A DNA stretch of 64,000 nucleotides from Rhodoferax sp. (GTDB lineage: Bacteria; Pseudomonadota; Gammaproteobacteria; Burkholderiales; Burkholderiaceae_C), in the NCBI RefSeq assembly GCF_012927445.1, contig NZ_JABBPD010000002.1, positions 62,001-126,000 on the forward strand. The letters are read 5' to 3'. Made by a program: the position numbers and the translations under genes. How positions within the stretch are numbered: the stretch's first letter is position 1; every line of letters begins with the position of its first letter. A model generated the notes under the pieces. The model saw only the letters and a list, made by a program, of their open reading frames with translations, searched no databases and was not told the origin of the DNA. Shown here piece by piece: positions 1-8,704 of the stretch.

Positions 1-1754
1 GAACCGACCGTTTTTTCATTCAGTGATTCCGACAGGTCCAGCAGCAGCATGACGGCGATGTTGCGGCCATCGGTCCGGTGGCTCATGTTGATGCGCGGGT
101 CGGGTTGGCCGCCGCTTTTGAAATCGATGAGTGAACGAATGGCGACATCCAGATCCAGTTCACTGCCTTCTTCCTGGTAGCGCACGCGCACTTTTTCCTG
201 CGGCTTGAGCAGGTCCAGCAGACGTTTGAGGCGCTTGGCCAGGGCGCTGTGTTTGGCCAGCAAGGTGTCGATGTCGGCCGGGTTGCCGGACGGGTGCAGC
301 CGCTCGTACAGGCTGATCCAGTCCGGGCGGTAGCTCTGGCTGGCGTAGTCCCATTCCGGGTAGTGGCGCGGCGGCAGGCTCTTGACGTCTTCGGCGACGG
401 AAGCTTCGCGATGTTCCTCGAACATTTCCTCGTCATCACTCAGTTCGTGAAACCGCCACAGGTGGCGGTTGTCATCACGGTAGTCAACTTCGGTGTCGGT
501 GAAAAAGGTCTTGGGCAGCTGGTCGCTCTGGCGCCGGGTTTTGGCGACGTAAGACAGGGCGAGACCGGCAATCTCTTCGGTGCTGGATTCGCCCTGCGCC
601 ATGGTGTCATGAAAGCGCCGGACGAAGACGTTCAGGGGGGCATCCAGATAGCCGTGGGTTGGTGCCTGCGGGTTGTCGAGCAGGGCGCGTGACAGCATGG
701 CCAGGCGATGGCGCAGGCAGGAATGGGTCTCTGGGTCGCAGGCGCCTTCCACTGGTGCCGGATGCAGCGCCAGAAAAATTCGGCGCAGGCCCGGGTACTC
801 GCGCATGGCCAGCGTTTCCACCCGCGCATCCTCGAAAAACTCGACCGCCAGGCGTTGAAACGGGCTGTAGTTGTCGGCAAAGATGGCGCTGCTCCAGCGC
901 CGGTGCGCAGCCATGTGGGCCAGTGCGGCGCGGTAGCGGTCAAGTCCACTGATGCCATGCCGCGCGTCATAGACATCCGGCAGCCGGATGCCGAGCTTGT
1001 CGAAGTAGGGTATTGGCTTGCGCAACTCGTCAAAACCTAAAGAGTAAGGGACCAGATGGTCAGCGTCCTGCCACAGCCCGAGCAGGTACAAGTCGAGTTT
1101 GCGCGTGTTGTCCACCAGCAGCGTGCCATGGCGTTCGCGTTGCAGCACAGCGCGGCTGTCGGCCGACTGCAGGCTGAAGTAATCGCGCTGGCGCTCCGGG
1201 TGGTGGCTGTAGTTGCGTACGCCATAGTTCACCCAGTTGCGCAGGCCCTCCATCGACAGCTGGTTTAGCAAGTGGGGCGATTGCAGGAAAAAGTCCGGTA
1301 GGCTGGGGCTGGCATAGGTCTTGTGGATGCCGTGAATGGAGCCGCTGGTACGGTCCATGAAACTCAGCGCCAAATCCAGATAGTGCTGCAGCTGTTCCTG
1401 GGATGGCAGGCGTCTGGCAATGGCCGCCAGCGATTGCAGAAAGGGCGCGATCGCTTGGCTATTGGGTGATTTCGTCATGGCGCGAATGGTGTCCATGACG
1501 GCCGGCAGGGCAACCTCGCCCAGTATCCGGGCGACCTGCGGCCACTCTTGCAAAAAGATCAATACCGGCTCGACGCCGCGTCCCATCTTGCCCAGGAAGC
1601 GTCCGTTTTCAAGATAAGCGTCAATGCCTTCGGGTGTCAGCAGGGTTTGTGCTTCGGCGATGCAGTCCGCAAACACATCGGCGACTTGAGGAAAGCCGCA
1701 GTCAAGCTGCTCGCGCCAGACGGCTAGTTGTTCCAGTGAGGGACTTTTATGCAC
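1..1754 (-). CDS. cbbO: CbbO, RuBisCO activase VWA-domain subunit (3' end outside window)
   Basis: About 584 codons are visible and the stop lies beyond base 1. I read the start as GTG at 1754, 11 bases after the cbbQ stop, giving an N-terminus VHKSPSLEQL. The protein resembles the CbbO/NorD family. At the window edge it carries the hydrophobic strand and MIDAS motif of a von Willebrand factor A domain (VMLLLDLSESLNEK, i.e. DxSxS). In the known family, CbbO binds the hexameric AAA+ protein CbbQ, and together they remove inhibitory sugar phosphates from RuBisCO at the expense of ATP. Its place directly downstream of cbbM and cbbQ makes it the activase adaptor for the form II enzyme. The reading frame is continuous over the visible part. 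The NorD paralogue of nitric oxide reductase is excluded by the context. Confidence 0.9.
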   Translation of the reverse strand, partial: MHKSPSLEQLAVWREQLDCGFPQVADVFADCIAEAQTLLTPEGIDAYLENGRFLGKMGRGVEPVLIFLQEWPQVARILGEVALPAVMDTIRAMTKSPNSQAIAPFLQSLAAIARRLPSQEQLQHYLDLALSFMDRTSGSIHGIHKTYASPSLPDFFLQSPHLLNQLSMEGLRNWVNYGVRNYSHHPERQRDYFSLQSADSRAVLQRERHGTLLVDNTRKLDLYLLGLWQDADHLVPYSLGFDELRKPIPYFDKLGIRLPDVYDARHGISGLDRYRAALAHMAAHRRWSSAIFADNYSPFQRLAVEFFEDARVETLAMREYPGLRRIFLALHPAPVEGACDPETHSCLRHRLAMLSRALLDNPQAPTHGYLDAPLNVFVRRFHDTMAQGESSTEEIAGLALSYVAKTRRQSDQLPKTFFTDTEVDYRDDNRHLWRFHELSDDEEMFEEHREASVAEDVKSLPPRHYPEWDYASQSYRPDWISLYERLHPSGNPADIDTLLAKHSALAKRLKRLLDLLKPQEKVRVRYQEEGSELDLDVAIRSLIDFKSGGQPDPRINMSHRTDGRNIAVMLLLDLSESLNEKTVG

Positions 1755-1765
1755 GGTGGCAGACT

Positions 1766-2563
1766 TCAGGCAAAGACGGCGTCAATCGCGTGGTCCAGCG
1801 TGGCGCGAATATCGGCGTCGTCCGTAATGGGCCGCACCAGTGCCATGCGGCAGGCATCGGTCGGGTTCACGCCGCCCTTGATCAAGGTGGCGGCGTAGAC
1901 CAGCAGCCGGGTCGAGATGCCCTCGTCCAGTCCATGGCCCTTGAGCTTGCGGGCGGTGCTGCCAATCTTGACCAGCTTGGCGGCAGTGTCCAAGTCCGCG
2001 CCGGTCTCAGACACCACGATGGAGGCCTCCAGCTCGGCGCTCGGATAGTCAAAGTCAAAGCCGACGAAGCGTTGCTTGGTGGACTGCTTCAGGTCTTTCA
2101 TCAGACTCTGGTAGCCAGGGTTGTAAGAGATCACCAGTTGAAAATCTGGGTGCGCGTGAATCAGCTCGCCGCGCTTGTCCAGTGGCAGTTGGCGGCGGTG
2201 GTCGGTCAGCGGGTGAATCACCACCGTGGTGTCCTGCCGGGCCTCCACAATTTCATCCAGATAGCAGATGGCGCCGATGCGGGCGGCGGTAGTCAGTGGG
2301 CCGTCGAGCCAGCGCGTGCCATTGGCTTCCAGCAGGTAGCGTCCCAGCAGGTCGGAGGCCGTTATGTCCTCGTTACAGGCCACCGTAATGAGCTGCTTGC
2401 CCAGCTTCCAGGCCATGTATTCAATGAACCGCGACTTGCCGCACCCGGTCGGCCCCTTCACCATCACCGGCAGTCGGGCCGTATAAGCAGCTTGGTACAG
2501 GGCGACTTCATTGGCCTGCTGTTGATAAAACGGCTCGCTCTGAATTCGGTAGTCGGTGGTCAT
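1766..2563 (-). CDS. cbbQ: CbbQ, AAA+ RuBisCO activase ATPase
   Basis: This is a MoxR-group AAA+ ATPase of 265 residues. The P-loop GPTGCGKS is at about residues 37-44, the Walker B-like YLDEI at about 98-103, and a sensor segment VISYNPGYQ follows. These fit the CbbQ/NirQ/NorQ family, which is about 265-270 residues long. I chose the ATG at 2563 because AGGA lies 7-10 bases before it. An in-frame GTG at 2584 would add seven residues without a better ribosome site. CbbQ hexamers work with CbbO to reactivate inhibited RuBisCO. The gene sits between cbbM and cbbO on the same strand but is separated from cbbM by 347 bases of palindromic DNA, which may set a lower expression level than RuBisCO. 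The alternative NorQ assignment is less likely given the neighbours. Confidence 0.93.
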   Translation of the reverse strand: MTTDYRIQSEPFYQQQANEVALYQAAYTARLPVMVKGPTGCGKSRFIEYMAWKLGKQLITVACNEDITASDLLGRYLLEANGTRWLDGPLTTAARIGAICYLDEIVEARQDTTVVIHPLTDHRRQLPLDKRGELIHAHPDFQLVISYNPGYQSLMKDLKQSTKQRFVGFDFDYPSAELEASIVVSETGADLDTAAKLVKIGSTARKLKGHGLDEGISTRLLVYAATLIKGGVNPTDACRMALVRPITDDADIRATLDHAIDAVFA

Positions 2564-2625
2564 GGCTGTTTCCTGTGTGGTCACTATGGGGAATAGGTGA
2601 CATGGGATGTACGGAGTATTTACTC

Positions 2626-2880
2626 GCAGAGCGCATTGGGTATCCGACTCCGCTCATGTCCCCCGGCTCGGGCTTTGCCCGAACCTCCTCCTTGACTTCG
2701 CTGCGCCAGAGACCCAATGCGCTCTGCTAGCGGGTTGAGGTGAGCCCTCCATGGAATACCCGCAACGTCTCGGGCTTGTTGCGGCGGGCTGCCCTGCAAA
2801 GCGAAGTCAAGGAGGAGGCGGTGGCCGCAGGTCGCCACCGGGGGACATGAGCGGCGCAGGGCAGCCTGTCGCAACAAGCC
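2626..2880. repeat. Nested palindromic element between cbbM and cbbQ
   Basis: The 347-base gap between cbbM and cbbQ contains no gene but is highly structured. A perfect 16-base inverted repeat pairs 2626-2641 with 2712-2727. A second one pairs 2773-2797 with 2856-2880 (22 of 25 matching). The interiors of the two hairpins are also reverse complements of each other: 2652-2666 matches 2838-2852 (15 of 15) and 2684-2701 matches 2801-2818 (18 of 18). The element can therefore fold as two adjacent hairpins or as one long hairpin. In RNA it could stabilise the cbbM end or attenuate cbbQO. As DNA it looks like a pair of REP-like mobile palindromes in opposite orientation. No open reading frame of note lies in it. 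Confidence 0.8.
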
Positions 2881-2910
2881 ATTCTGCGATCATGTTCAGC
2901 ACATTAGCGT

Positions 2911-4293
2911 TTACTTGTGCACACCCAGCTTTTCGCGCCAGCCGGGGTATAGCTTGTCCGAATCTCCTGGGAAGGACTCAAATGCCCGCGCAAACTCTTT
3001 GTGCTCCTTGGCAAATTCGATCGGATCCGCCCCCGACTTCCAGCACTCATACGACTGGCGCAGCGAAATCGCGCCCGCAGCCGGGCTGTCGATGTGGCCA
3101 TAGGCGCCGCCGCCCGAGGTATTGATCACGTTTCCGTGGCCCAGGTTTTCAAAGAAGCCGGGCAGGCGCAGCGCGTTCATGCCACCGGAGATGATTGGCG
3201 TGGTGGGCTTCATGCCGTACCATTTCTGGAAGTAAACCGGGCCTTGCGCCTCATCGCGCTCGATCATGTACGCGATGCCCTTGTCCGAATTTTCACCCTC
3301 CATCTTGCCGTAGCCCATGGTGCCAACGTGGATGCCGGAAGCCCCTTGCAGACGCGAAATCTTGGCCAGCACAAAGGCGGTGTAACCGCGCTTGGCACTG
3401 GGGCTTGTGACCATGCCGTGGCCAGCGCGGTGGTAGTGCAGGTACTGATTCGGGTACTGACGGCGCGCCGTGGTGATCATGCCGGGGCCGCCGACAAAAC
3501 CGTCCACCAGAAACGCCACCTTGTCAGCGTCCGGGCCAAAAGATTCCAGAATGAAATCGGCGCGGGCGCACATCTCATGGTGGTCGTCGGCCGTGATGTT
3601 GGCCGAGAAGATCTTGGCCTGGCCGGTTTCGTCCTGGGCGCGCTTCATGGCGTCATACACCAGCGGATAAACCTTTTTGGCCGGGCAGAACACCTGGTTG
3701 CCCTGTGGCTCGTCGTTCTTGATGAAGTCACCACCCAGCCAGAACTGGTAAGCAGCAGCAGCAAACGGTTCGGGACGCAGGCCCAGCTTGGGCTTGATGA
3801 TGGTGCCGGCAATGTAGCCGCCGTCTTTCATCGGGCGACCCAGAATGCGCCACAAATCAGTGATGTCCTTGGCGGGTCCGTCAAACAACTGGATGGCGCG
3901 TTCCGGGAAGTAAATGTCGTGAATCTTGCCGTGCTCAATGTCGCCCATGCCCTGGTTGTTGCCGATGATCAGCGTCAGGATCGACACCATCATCATGCGG
4001 CCGTCGGTCATGTTGCGGTCAAACAAATCCATCGGGTACGCAATGCGCATGTCTTCCGTGGCTTCATCGATGTAGTACACCAGCGCGTCCAAATTACGGG
4101 TGAAGTCATCGGTGGTGGAGACTTCAACGTTGGTGCCGGTCGAAGACTCAGCGGCGAAGTGAGCCGCGCATTGCAGATAGCTACCGAAGCCGGCCTTGGG
4201 CTTCATCTTGTAAGCCACCAAAATGTGGGTGCCACCTTTGATGAGGTCGGCTTCTTTGAGGCTCAGGTCAGCGTAGCGGTTCGATTGATCCAT
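2911..4293 (-). CDS. cbbM: Form II ribulose-1,5-bisphosphate carboxylase/oxygenase
   Basis: This is a full-length form II RuBisCO of 460 residues, acting in the cytoplasm to carboxylate ribulose-1,5-bisphosphate. Catalytic elements are intact: K167 in [10 protein letters not shown], the carbamylated K192 with D194 and E195 in [10 protein letters not shown]288 in HYHRAGHG, and the loop 6 lysine K330 in [10 protein letters not shown]. The start has a clear ribosome site (GGAG, 7 bases upstream). Form II enzymes work as homodimers or higher oligomers of large subunits and need high CO2 or low O2. No form I cbbLS is in this window. It is the first gene of cbbM-cbbQ-cbbO, read away from the rest of the cbb genes, so it probably has its own CbbR-controlled promoter upstream. 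Confidence 0.98.
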   Translation of the reverse strand: MDQSNRYADLSLKEADLIKGGTHILVAYKMKPKAGFGSYLQCAAHFAAESSTGTNVEVSTTDDFTRNLDALVYYIDEATEDMRIAYPMDLFDRNMTDGRMMMVSILTLIIGNNQGMGDIEHGKIHDIYFPERAIQLFDGPAKDITDLWRILGRPMKDGGYIAGTIIKPKLGLRPEPFAAAAYQFWLGGDFIKNDEPQGNQVFCPAKKVYPLVYDAMKRAQDETGQAKIFSANITADDHHEMCARADFILESFGPDADKVAFLVDGFVGGPGMITTARRQYPNQYLHYHRAGHGMVTSPSAKRGYTAFVLAKISRLQGASGIHVGTMGYGKMEGENSDKGIAYMIERDEAQGPVYFQKWYGMKPTTPIISGGMNALRLPGFFENLGHGNVINTSGGGAYGHIDSPAAGAISLRQSYECWKSGADPIEFAKEHKEFARAFESFPGDSDKLYPGWREKLGVHK

Positions 4294-4461
4294 GTGGAAT
4301 CTCCGGTTGTGGTTGGCGATGCGCTGAACTATAGGGAGGGTTATTCATAAAGAAAATTCAAATTAATTGATGGTTAAATCAGTTTTTTGTGATGTGTTGA
4401 AGCCGGGCACAATCGGATACATCCATTTGTCCATTCGTCCACCCGCACAAGGAATCGTGTC
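4294..4461 (-). promoter_or_regulatory. cbbM upstream region with candidate CbbR site
   Basis: This AT-rich gap lies between divergent cbbM and the parA-like gene. It carries TTAA-N7-TTAA at 4363-4377, which also fits the published CbbR half-site arrangement TNA-N7/8-TNA (TTA-N8-TTA on the minus strand). It lies about 70 bases upstream of the cbbM start, a reasonable position for a LysR-type activator. The match is short and no experiment supports it. Confidence 0.4.
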
Positions 4462-5232
4462 ATGCCGCTCGTCGTCTTCAATCAAAAAGGTGGGGTAGGC
4501 AAATCCACCATCACTTGCAACCTGGCCGCCATCAGCGCCAGCCAGGGCCTGCGTACCCTGGTGATTGACCTGGACCCGCAGGGCAACTCCAGCAGTTACC
4601 TGCTGGGGGCTCAGGCCAAAGCAGATCAGCCCAATGTGGCGGGTTTTTTTGAACACTCCTTGAGCTACAGCTTTCGCACCGTGCTGCCCAGCGAGTTCAT
4701 TGTGGCCACGCCGCACGAGAACCTGCACCTCATGCCGTCGAGCCCGGGTTTAGGGGAGTTGGAGAGCAAGCTGGAGTCGCGCCAAAAGATTTACAAGCTG
4801 CGGGAAGCCCTGCAGCAATTGGCGGGCGACTATGACCGGATTTACATTGACACGCCGCCCGCGCTGAACTTCTTCACACGCTCCGCCCTGATCGGCGCTA
4901 CGGGCTGTCTGATCCCGTTTGACTGCGACGACTTTGCCCGCAAGGCGCTCTATACCTTGATGGACAACGTGCAGGAAATCCGCGCGGACCACAACCCCAA
5001 GCTGGTGGTGGAAGGCATTGTGGTCAACCAGTTTCAGCCGCGTGCCAACCTACCGCAGCGCATGGTCGCGGAACTGATCGCCGAAGGCCTGCCGGTGCTG
5101 CAGCCTTACTTGCCTTCCTCGGTCAAGATACGGGAATCCCACGAGCAGTCACTGCCCATGATTTACATGGACCCCAACCACAAGCTGACGCAGGCACTGG
5201 TGGCGTTGCACGCGGTGTTGCAACGCGCGTAG
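4462..5232 (+). CDS. ParA/MinD-type P-loop ATPase, orphan
   Basis: This 256-residue protein has the deviant Walker A motif KGGVGKS at residues 9-15, the ParA signature IDLDPQGNSS in the second conserved block and DTPPALNF in the Walker B region. ParA-family ATPases form ATP-dependent dimers on the nucleoid and position DNA or protein cargo. No ParB, parS-like cluster or partner gene is adjacent, so this is not a standard partition operon. A ribosome site AAGGAA precedes the ATG. It is divergent from cbbM and convergent with the SDR gene, and its role is unknown. Cargo positioning (as for carboxysomes) is possible for this family, but no shell genes are present here. Confidence 0.85.
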   Translation: MPLVVFNQKGGVGKSTITCNLAAISASQGLRTLVIDLDPQGNSSSYLLGAQAKADQPNVAGFFEHSLSYSFRTVLPSEFIVATPHENLHLMPSSPGLGELESKLESRQKIYKLREALQQLAGDYDRIYIDTPPALNFFTRSALIGATGCLIPFDCDDFARKALYTLMDNVQEIRADHNPKLVVEGIVVNQFQPRANLPQRMVAELIAEGLPVLQPYLPSSVKIRESHEQSLPMIYMDPNHKLTQALVALHAVLQRA

Positions 5233-5244
5233 TCGGTCAGACGC

Positions 5245-5261
5245 GAGACCGGCCCGGTCTC
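5245..5261. terminator. Candidate bidirectional hairpin between parA-like and SDR genes
   Basis: A compact palindrome with 8-base arms GAGACCGG/CCGGTCTC around one base lies between the two converging stop codons and overlaps the SDR stop. There is no good T-tract, so termination is only inferred from position. Confidence 0.4.
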
Positions 5262-6009
5262 AGAGTGACATGCCGCCCGACACCTCGATCACCGCGCCGT
5301 TGATGTAGCTGGCCTCGTCGCTGGCCAGGAAGGCATAGACGTTGGCAATCTCTTCCGGCTTGCCCAGACGCTTGAGCGGCACCTTGGCTTCCAGCTCCTT
5401 CAGCACCTTCTCGGGCATGGCGGCCACCATCGGGGTGGTGATGAAGCCGGGCGCGACCGCATTGACGCGCACGCCCTTGGGCCCGAGCTCGCGACTCCAG
5501 GTCTTGGTGAAGCCGATCACGCCGAACTTGGTGGCGGCGTAGTTGGTCTGGCCAAAGTTGCCGTAAATGCCCACCACGGAGCTGGCGTTGAGAATCACGC
5601 CGCTGCCCTGGGCCACCATGATGTCGGCCACGGCCTGCGAGCAATGAAACACGCCGCGCAGATTGACGTCGATCACGCGGTCAAACTGCTCCAGTGTCAT
5701 CTTTTGCAGCCGCGCGTCCTGCGTGATGCCCGCGTTATTGACCAGCACGTCGATGCGCCCAAACTGGGCCTTCACGCGGGCCACCACCTCGTCGATCATG
5801 GCGCGCTGCGTCACATCCATCACAAAGCCCTCTGCCGTTGCTCCCAGCGCGCGACACTGCGCCACCGCTTCGTCCACGCCGGCCTGCTTGATGTCGCAGA
5901 CGATGACGGTGGCCCCCTCAGCAGCAAACTTGAGGGCCGTTGCCAGGCCAATGCCTTGGGCGGAGCCGGTGATGAGACTGATTTTGTTGAGCAAGCGGGG
6001 AGCGGTCAT
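5260..6009 (-). CDS. Short-chain dehydrogenase, FabG-type 3-oxoacyl-ACP/CoA reductase
   Basis: This is a 249-residue classical SDR. The glycine-rich NAD(P) motif GSAQGIG is near residues 16-22, NNAG comes next, and the catalytic Ser-Tyr-Lys set is in NASSVVG and NYAATK. The C-terminal EVSGGMSL ends in the usual way for FabG-like enzymes. Such proteins reduce 3-oxoacyl thioesters (fatty acid or polyhydroxyalkanoate metabolism). This paralogue is outside the fab cluster, so its substrate cannot be fixed from sequence alone. It is preceded on its own strand by cbbR but separated by 97 bases, and there is no sign of coupling. Confidence 0.85.
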   Translation of the reverse strand: MTAPRLLNKISLITGSAQGIGLATALKFAAEGATVIVCDIKQAGVDEAVAQCRALGATAEGFVMDVTQRAMIDEVVARVKAQFGRIDVLVNNAGITQDARLQKMTLEQFDRVIDVNLRGVFHCSQAVADIMVAQGSGVILNASSVVGIYGNFGQTNYAATKFGVIGFTKTWSRELGPKGVRVNAVAPGFITTPMVAAMPEKVLKELEAKVPLKRLGKPEEIANVYAFLASDEASYINGAVIEVSGGMSL

Positions 6010-6106
6010 GGTGAGTCTTGGTAAGGTTGGTAAACCGCCTATCTTAGAGGCCCAATATTTCTTGCCGGTGACGCCGCGACTGCTTTATGGAGGAAGTCAA
6101 ACCGGC

Positions 6107-7018
6107 TCAACTCCACGAATCCATCAGCCCGCCGCCTTGCTCGATCAGAAACTCCTTGAAGGCGCGGGCGGCGGGGGAGAGTTTTTTGTGGCTCAGGTGG
6201 GTGACGTACCAGTTGCCCATCATCGGCATGCCTTCAATGTCCACCAGGGCGATGTGGCCGCTGGCCAACTCATGGCGCACCGTGCGCATCGATAAAAAAC
6301 TCAGGCCCATGCCGGCCATCACGGCCTGCTTGATGGTCTCGTTGCTGGGCATTTCCATCACCACGCTCAACGGCGTGTTGTGCTCTGCAAACAGCCGTTC
6401 CATCGCGGCGCGGGTGCCGGAGCCTTCTTCGCGCACCACAAAGCGATGCTCGCCCAGCACCGAGAACGGCAGGTTTTTGCGCCGCACCAGGGCATGGTCT
6501 GGCGCGGCCACAATGGCCAGCGGGTTGGTGGCAAAGGGAGTGGCTTCGCAGTCCAGGTTGGCGGGGGCGCGGCCCATCACCACCAGGTCCGCCTCGTTGC
6601 GCGCCAGCAGGCCCAGAATGTTTTCGCGGTTGTCGATCTTCAGTTGCACGTCAATGCCCTGACAAAGTTTGCCAAAACGCACCAACAGCATGGGAATAAA
6701 GTATTTGGCGGTACTGACCACGGCCAGGTCAATGCGACCTTTTTTGAGGCCAACATGTTCGGCCATCAGCGCTTCCAGGTCTTTCAGTTGCCCCATGGCG
6801 GCGATGGCGTGCGTCAAAAAGGCTTCGCCGGCGTGGGTGAGCCCGATGTTGCGGCCCACGGGCTCGATCAGTGGCACGCCAAACGCCTCTTCGAGCTGGC
6901 GGATTTGCATCGACACAGCGGGTTGGGTCACAAACAGCCGCTCGGCGGCCTTGGAGACGGAACGCTGGCGCGCCACTTCCATGAAAGTCTGGAGTTGTTT
7001 CAGGGTATAGGGGCGCAT
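6107..7018 (-). CDS. cbbR: CbbR, LysR-type regulator of CO2 fixation
   Basis: This 303-residue LysR-type regulator starts MRPYTLKQLQTFMEVA. The N-terminal winged helix-turn-helix spans about residues 5-64 (VSKAAERLFVTQPAVSMQIRQ-type recognition helix) and is followed by a type 2 periplasmic-binding-like effector domain. The ATG at 7018 has an AGGAG ribosome site. It is divergent from the cbbY-to-fba operon, the usual arrangement for CbbR. In known systems CbbR binds TNA-N7/8-TNA sites and responds to metabolites such as RuBP, PEP or NADPH. It probably activates both the downstream operon and cbbMQO and represses itself. Confidence 0.92.
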   Translation of the reverse strand: MRPYTLKQLQTFMEVARQRSVSKAAERLFVTQPAVSMQIRQLEEAFGVPLIEPVGRNIGLTHAGEAFLTHAIAAMGQLKDLEALMAEHVGLKKGRIDLAVVSTAKYFIPMLLVRFGKLCQGIDVQLKIDNRENILGLLARNEADLVVMGRAPANLDCEATPFATNPLAIVAAPDHALVRRKNLPFSVLGEHRFVVREEGSGTRAAMERLFAEHNTPLSVVMEMPSNETIKQAVMAGMGLSFLSMRTVRHELASGHIALVDIEGMPMMGNWYVTHLSHKKLSPAARAFKEFLIEQGGGLMDSWS

Positions 7019-7155
7019 GGAAGACTCCTGTTTTATCAGTTCTACCTGATGATATTTCTATAAAACGTGATTGGAGTTTATGGGTTGAGGCGTTTAAAGT
7101 AAATCATTCTTCACTGATTTCCGTGTTTCATTCCTTCACTTTTTGAAAGAATCCG
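7019..7155. promoter_or_regulatory. cbbR-cbbY divergent control region
   Basis: This 137-base AT-rich region holds the start of both transcripts. An inverted repeat ATCAG-N6-CTGAT lies at 7035-7050, just upstream of the cbbR start. Outer arms TTTTAT (7031-7036) and ATAAAA (7060-7065) extend the symmetry. These are good candidates for the CbbR operator, although the spacing is not the exact T-N11-A LysR core. No sigma-70 boxes were convincing. Confidence 0.5.
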
Positions 7156-7899
7156 ATGTTTACAACCACGCTGCAAGCCCTGATTTTTGATGTGGACGGC
7201 ACTCTGGCCGACACCGAGAGCGCGCACCGCGCTGCGTTCAACCATGCGTTTGCCGAACTGGGCTTGGGCTGGGAATGGGATGAGGCGCTCTACACCGAGC
7301 TGCTCAACATCTCGGGCGGCAAGGAGCGCATCCTGCACTACTGGAAACTGGCGCACCCCGATATCAAGGCGCTGAATGGGCAGGCGGTGGTGGACACCAT
7401 CCACCGCATTCATGAACTCAAGACCGCCGCCTATGAGAGTGCCGTCAACAGCGGCGCGGTGCGCTTGCGCCCCGGTGTGCTCGAATTGATGGACGAGGCC
7501 CTGGCGCAGGGCGTGCAGTTGGCGATTGCCACCACCACCTCGCCGGTCAATATTGTGGCTTTGCTGCGCCACGCGGTGGGCCCGGATTGGCGGCTGAACT
7601 TCACCGCCATTGGCGACGCTTCGACGGCGCCGATTAAAAAACCACATCCCCAGGTGTATTTGCAAATGCTGGACGCGCTTAAATTGGCGCCGGCGCAATG
7701 CCTGGCATTTGAAGACTCCAGCAACGGCTTGCGCTCGGCCACGGCGGCGGGGCTGGCGACCCTGATCACCCCCACGCATTACACGGCGCAACACGATTTT
7801 TCGAGCGCCATGCGCGTGCTGCCCGATCTGAGCCAGGTCGATCTGGCGCAATTGCGAAGCTGGCACGCGGCGCAACAGGGCGCGGCGCGCCGCGCTTGA
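7156..7899 (+). CDS. cbbY: CbbY, HAD-superfamily sugar-phosphate phosphatase
   Basis: This 247-residue HAD hydrolase has motif I FDVDGTLADT at the N-terminus, with the two catalytic aspartates, and FEDSSNGLRSA near residue 180, typical of the CbbY/beta-phosphoglucomutase-like group. Known CbbY proteins dephosphorylate xylulose-1,5-bisphosphate, a misfire inhibitor of RuBisCO. That makes it a metabolite-repair partner of the cycle. It is the first gene of the operon divergent from cbbR and lies 45 bases before rpe. Assignment to CbbY rather than a generic phosphatase rests on homology style plus context. Confidence 0.88.
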   Translation: MFTTTLQALIFDVDGTLADTESAHRAAFNHAFAELGLGWEWDEALYTELLNISGGKERILHYWKLAHPDIKALNGQAVVDTIHRIHELKTAAYESAVNSGAVRLRPGVLELMDEALAQGVQLAIATTTSPVNIVALLRHAVGPDWRLNFTAIGDASTAPIKKPHPQVYLQMLDALKLAPAQCLAFEDSSNGLRSATAAGLATLITPTHYTAQHDFSSAMRVLPDLSQVDLAQLRSWHAAQQGAARRA

Positions 7900-7944
7900 G
7901 TCGCACCCATTTGAATCAATGAACTTTTTACCAACATCCGCACC

Positions 7945-8652
7945 ATGACCCCTCAATCTGCAACGCCCATCCTGCGCCTGGCCCCGTCTATTTTGTCCGC
8001 CGACTTCGCCCGCCTGGGGGACGAAGTGCGCGCGATTCAAGCCGCTGGCGCTGATCTGGTGCACTTTGATGTGATGGACAACCACTACGTGCCCAACCTC
8101 ACCATTGGCCCGCTGGTCTGTGAGGCAATCCGCCCGCATGTTCAAATTCCGATTGATGTGCACCTGATGGTGGAGCCTGTGGATGCGTTGATTCCGCTGT
8201 TTGCCAAGGCCGGTGCCAACATCATCACCTTTCACCCGGAAGCCACCAAACATGTGGACCGGACGCTCCAGTTGATTCATGAGCACGGCTGCAAAGCCGG
8301 GCTGGTGCTGAACCCGGCCACCTCGGTGGAATGGCTGGACCATGTGATGGACCGGCTGGACATCATTTTGCTGATGAGCGTGAACCCGGGCTTTGGTGGC
8401 CAAAAGTTCATCCCAAGCACCCTGGGCAAGTTGCGCACGGTACGCCAGCGCATCGAGATGCATCAGGCGCGCGGTGGCCAGCCGATCTGGCTGGAAGTGG
8501 ACGGCGGCGTGAAGCTGGAGAACATTGCCGAGATCGTGCTCGCCGGGGCCGATACCTGTGTGGCGGGCAGCGCGGTGTTCAGTGCACCGGACGCCGACGG
8601 CGGCTACTACAACGTCATGCAGGCGCTGCGCCGTGCCGCGCACCCGGCCTGA
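7945..8652 (+). CDS. rpe: Ribulose-phosphate 3-epimerase
   Basis: This 235-residue TIM-barrel protein interconverts ribulose 5-phosphate and xylulose 5-phosphate. Family signatures are [14 protein letters not shown] at the N-terminus, the metal-ligand segment [35 protein letters not shown] and [10 protein letters not shown]. The length is normal. In this operon it is the Calvin-cycle epimerase (cbbE), although the single copy may also serve the pentose phosphate pathway. The ribosome site is weak, and the start is supported by the conserved N-terminus. Confidence 0.95.
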   Translation: MTPQSATPILRLAPSILSADFARLGDEVRAIQAAGADLVHFDVMDNHYVPNLTIGPLVCEAIRPHVQIPIDVHLMVEPVDALIPLFAKAGANIITFHPEATKHVDRTLQLIHEHGCKAGLVLNPATSVEWLDHVMDRLDIILLMSVNPGFGGQKFIPSTLGKLRTVRQRIEMHQARGGQPIWLEVDGGVKLENIAEIVLAGADTCVAGSAVFSAPDADGGYYNVMQALRRAAHPA

Positions 8653-8704
8653 GCCCAAACCAGCCCCCACGCCTTAACTATTTTAATTACGAGGAGACCT
8701 CACC

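Noticed and set aside
1634..2596. Long open frame opposite cbbO/cbbQ
   Set aside because: It is antisense to two well-supported genes, has no family features and arises from high-GC codon bias.
2751..3125. Short frame at the palindromic element
   Set aside because: It reads through inverted repeats into the 3' end of cbbM with no ribosome site or homology.
3001..4350. 449-codon frame opposite cbbM
   Set aside because: Pure mirror of RuBisCO codons; composition is rich in Val, His and Gly as expected from antisense.
7111..8670. 519-codon minus-strand frame across cbbY and rpe
   Set aside because: It runs opposite two clear enzymes and has repetitive low-information composition.
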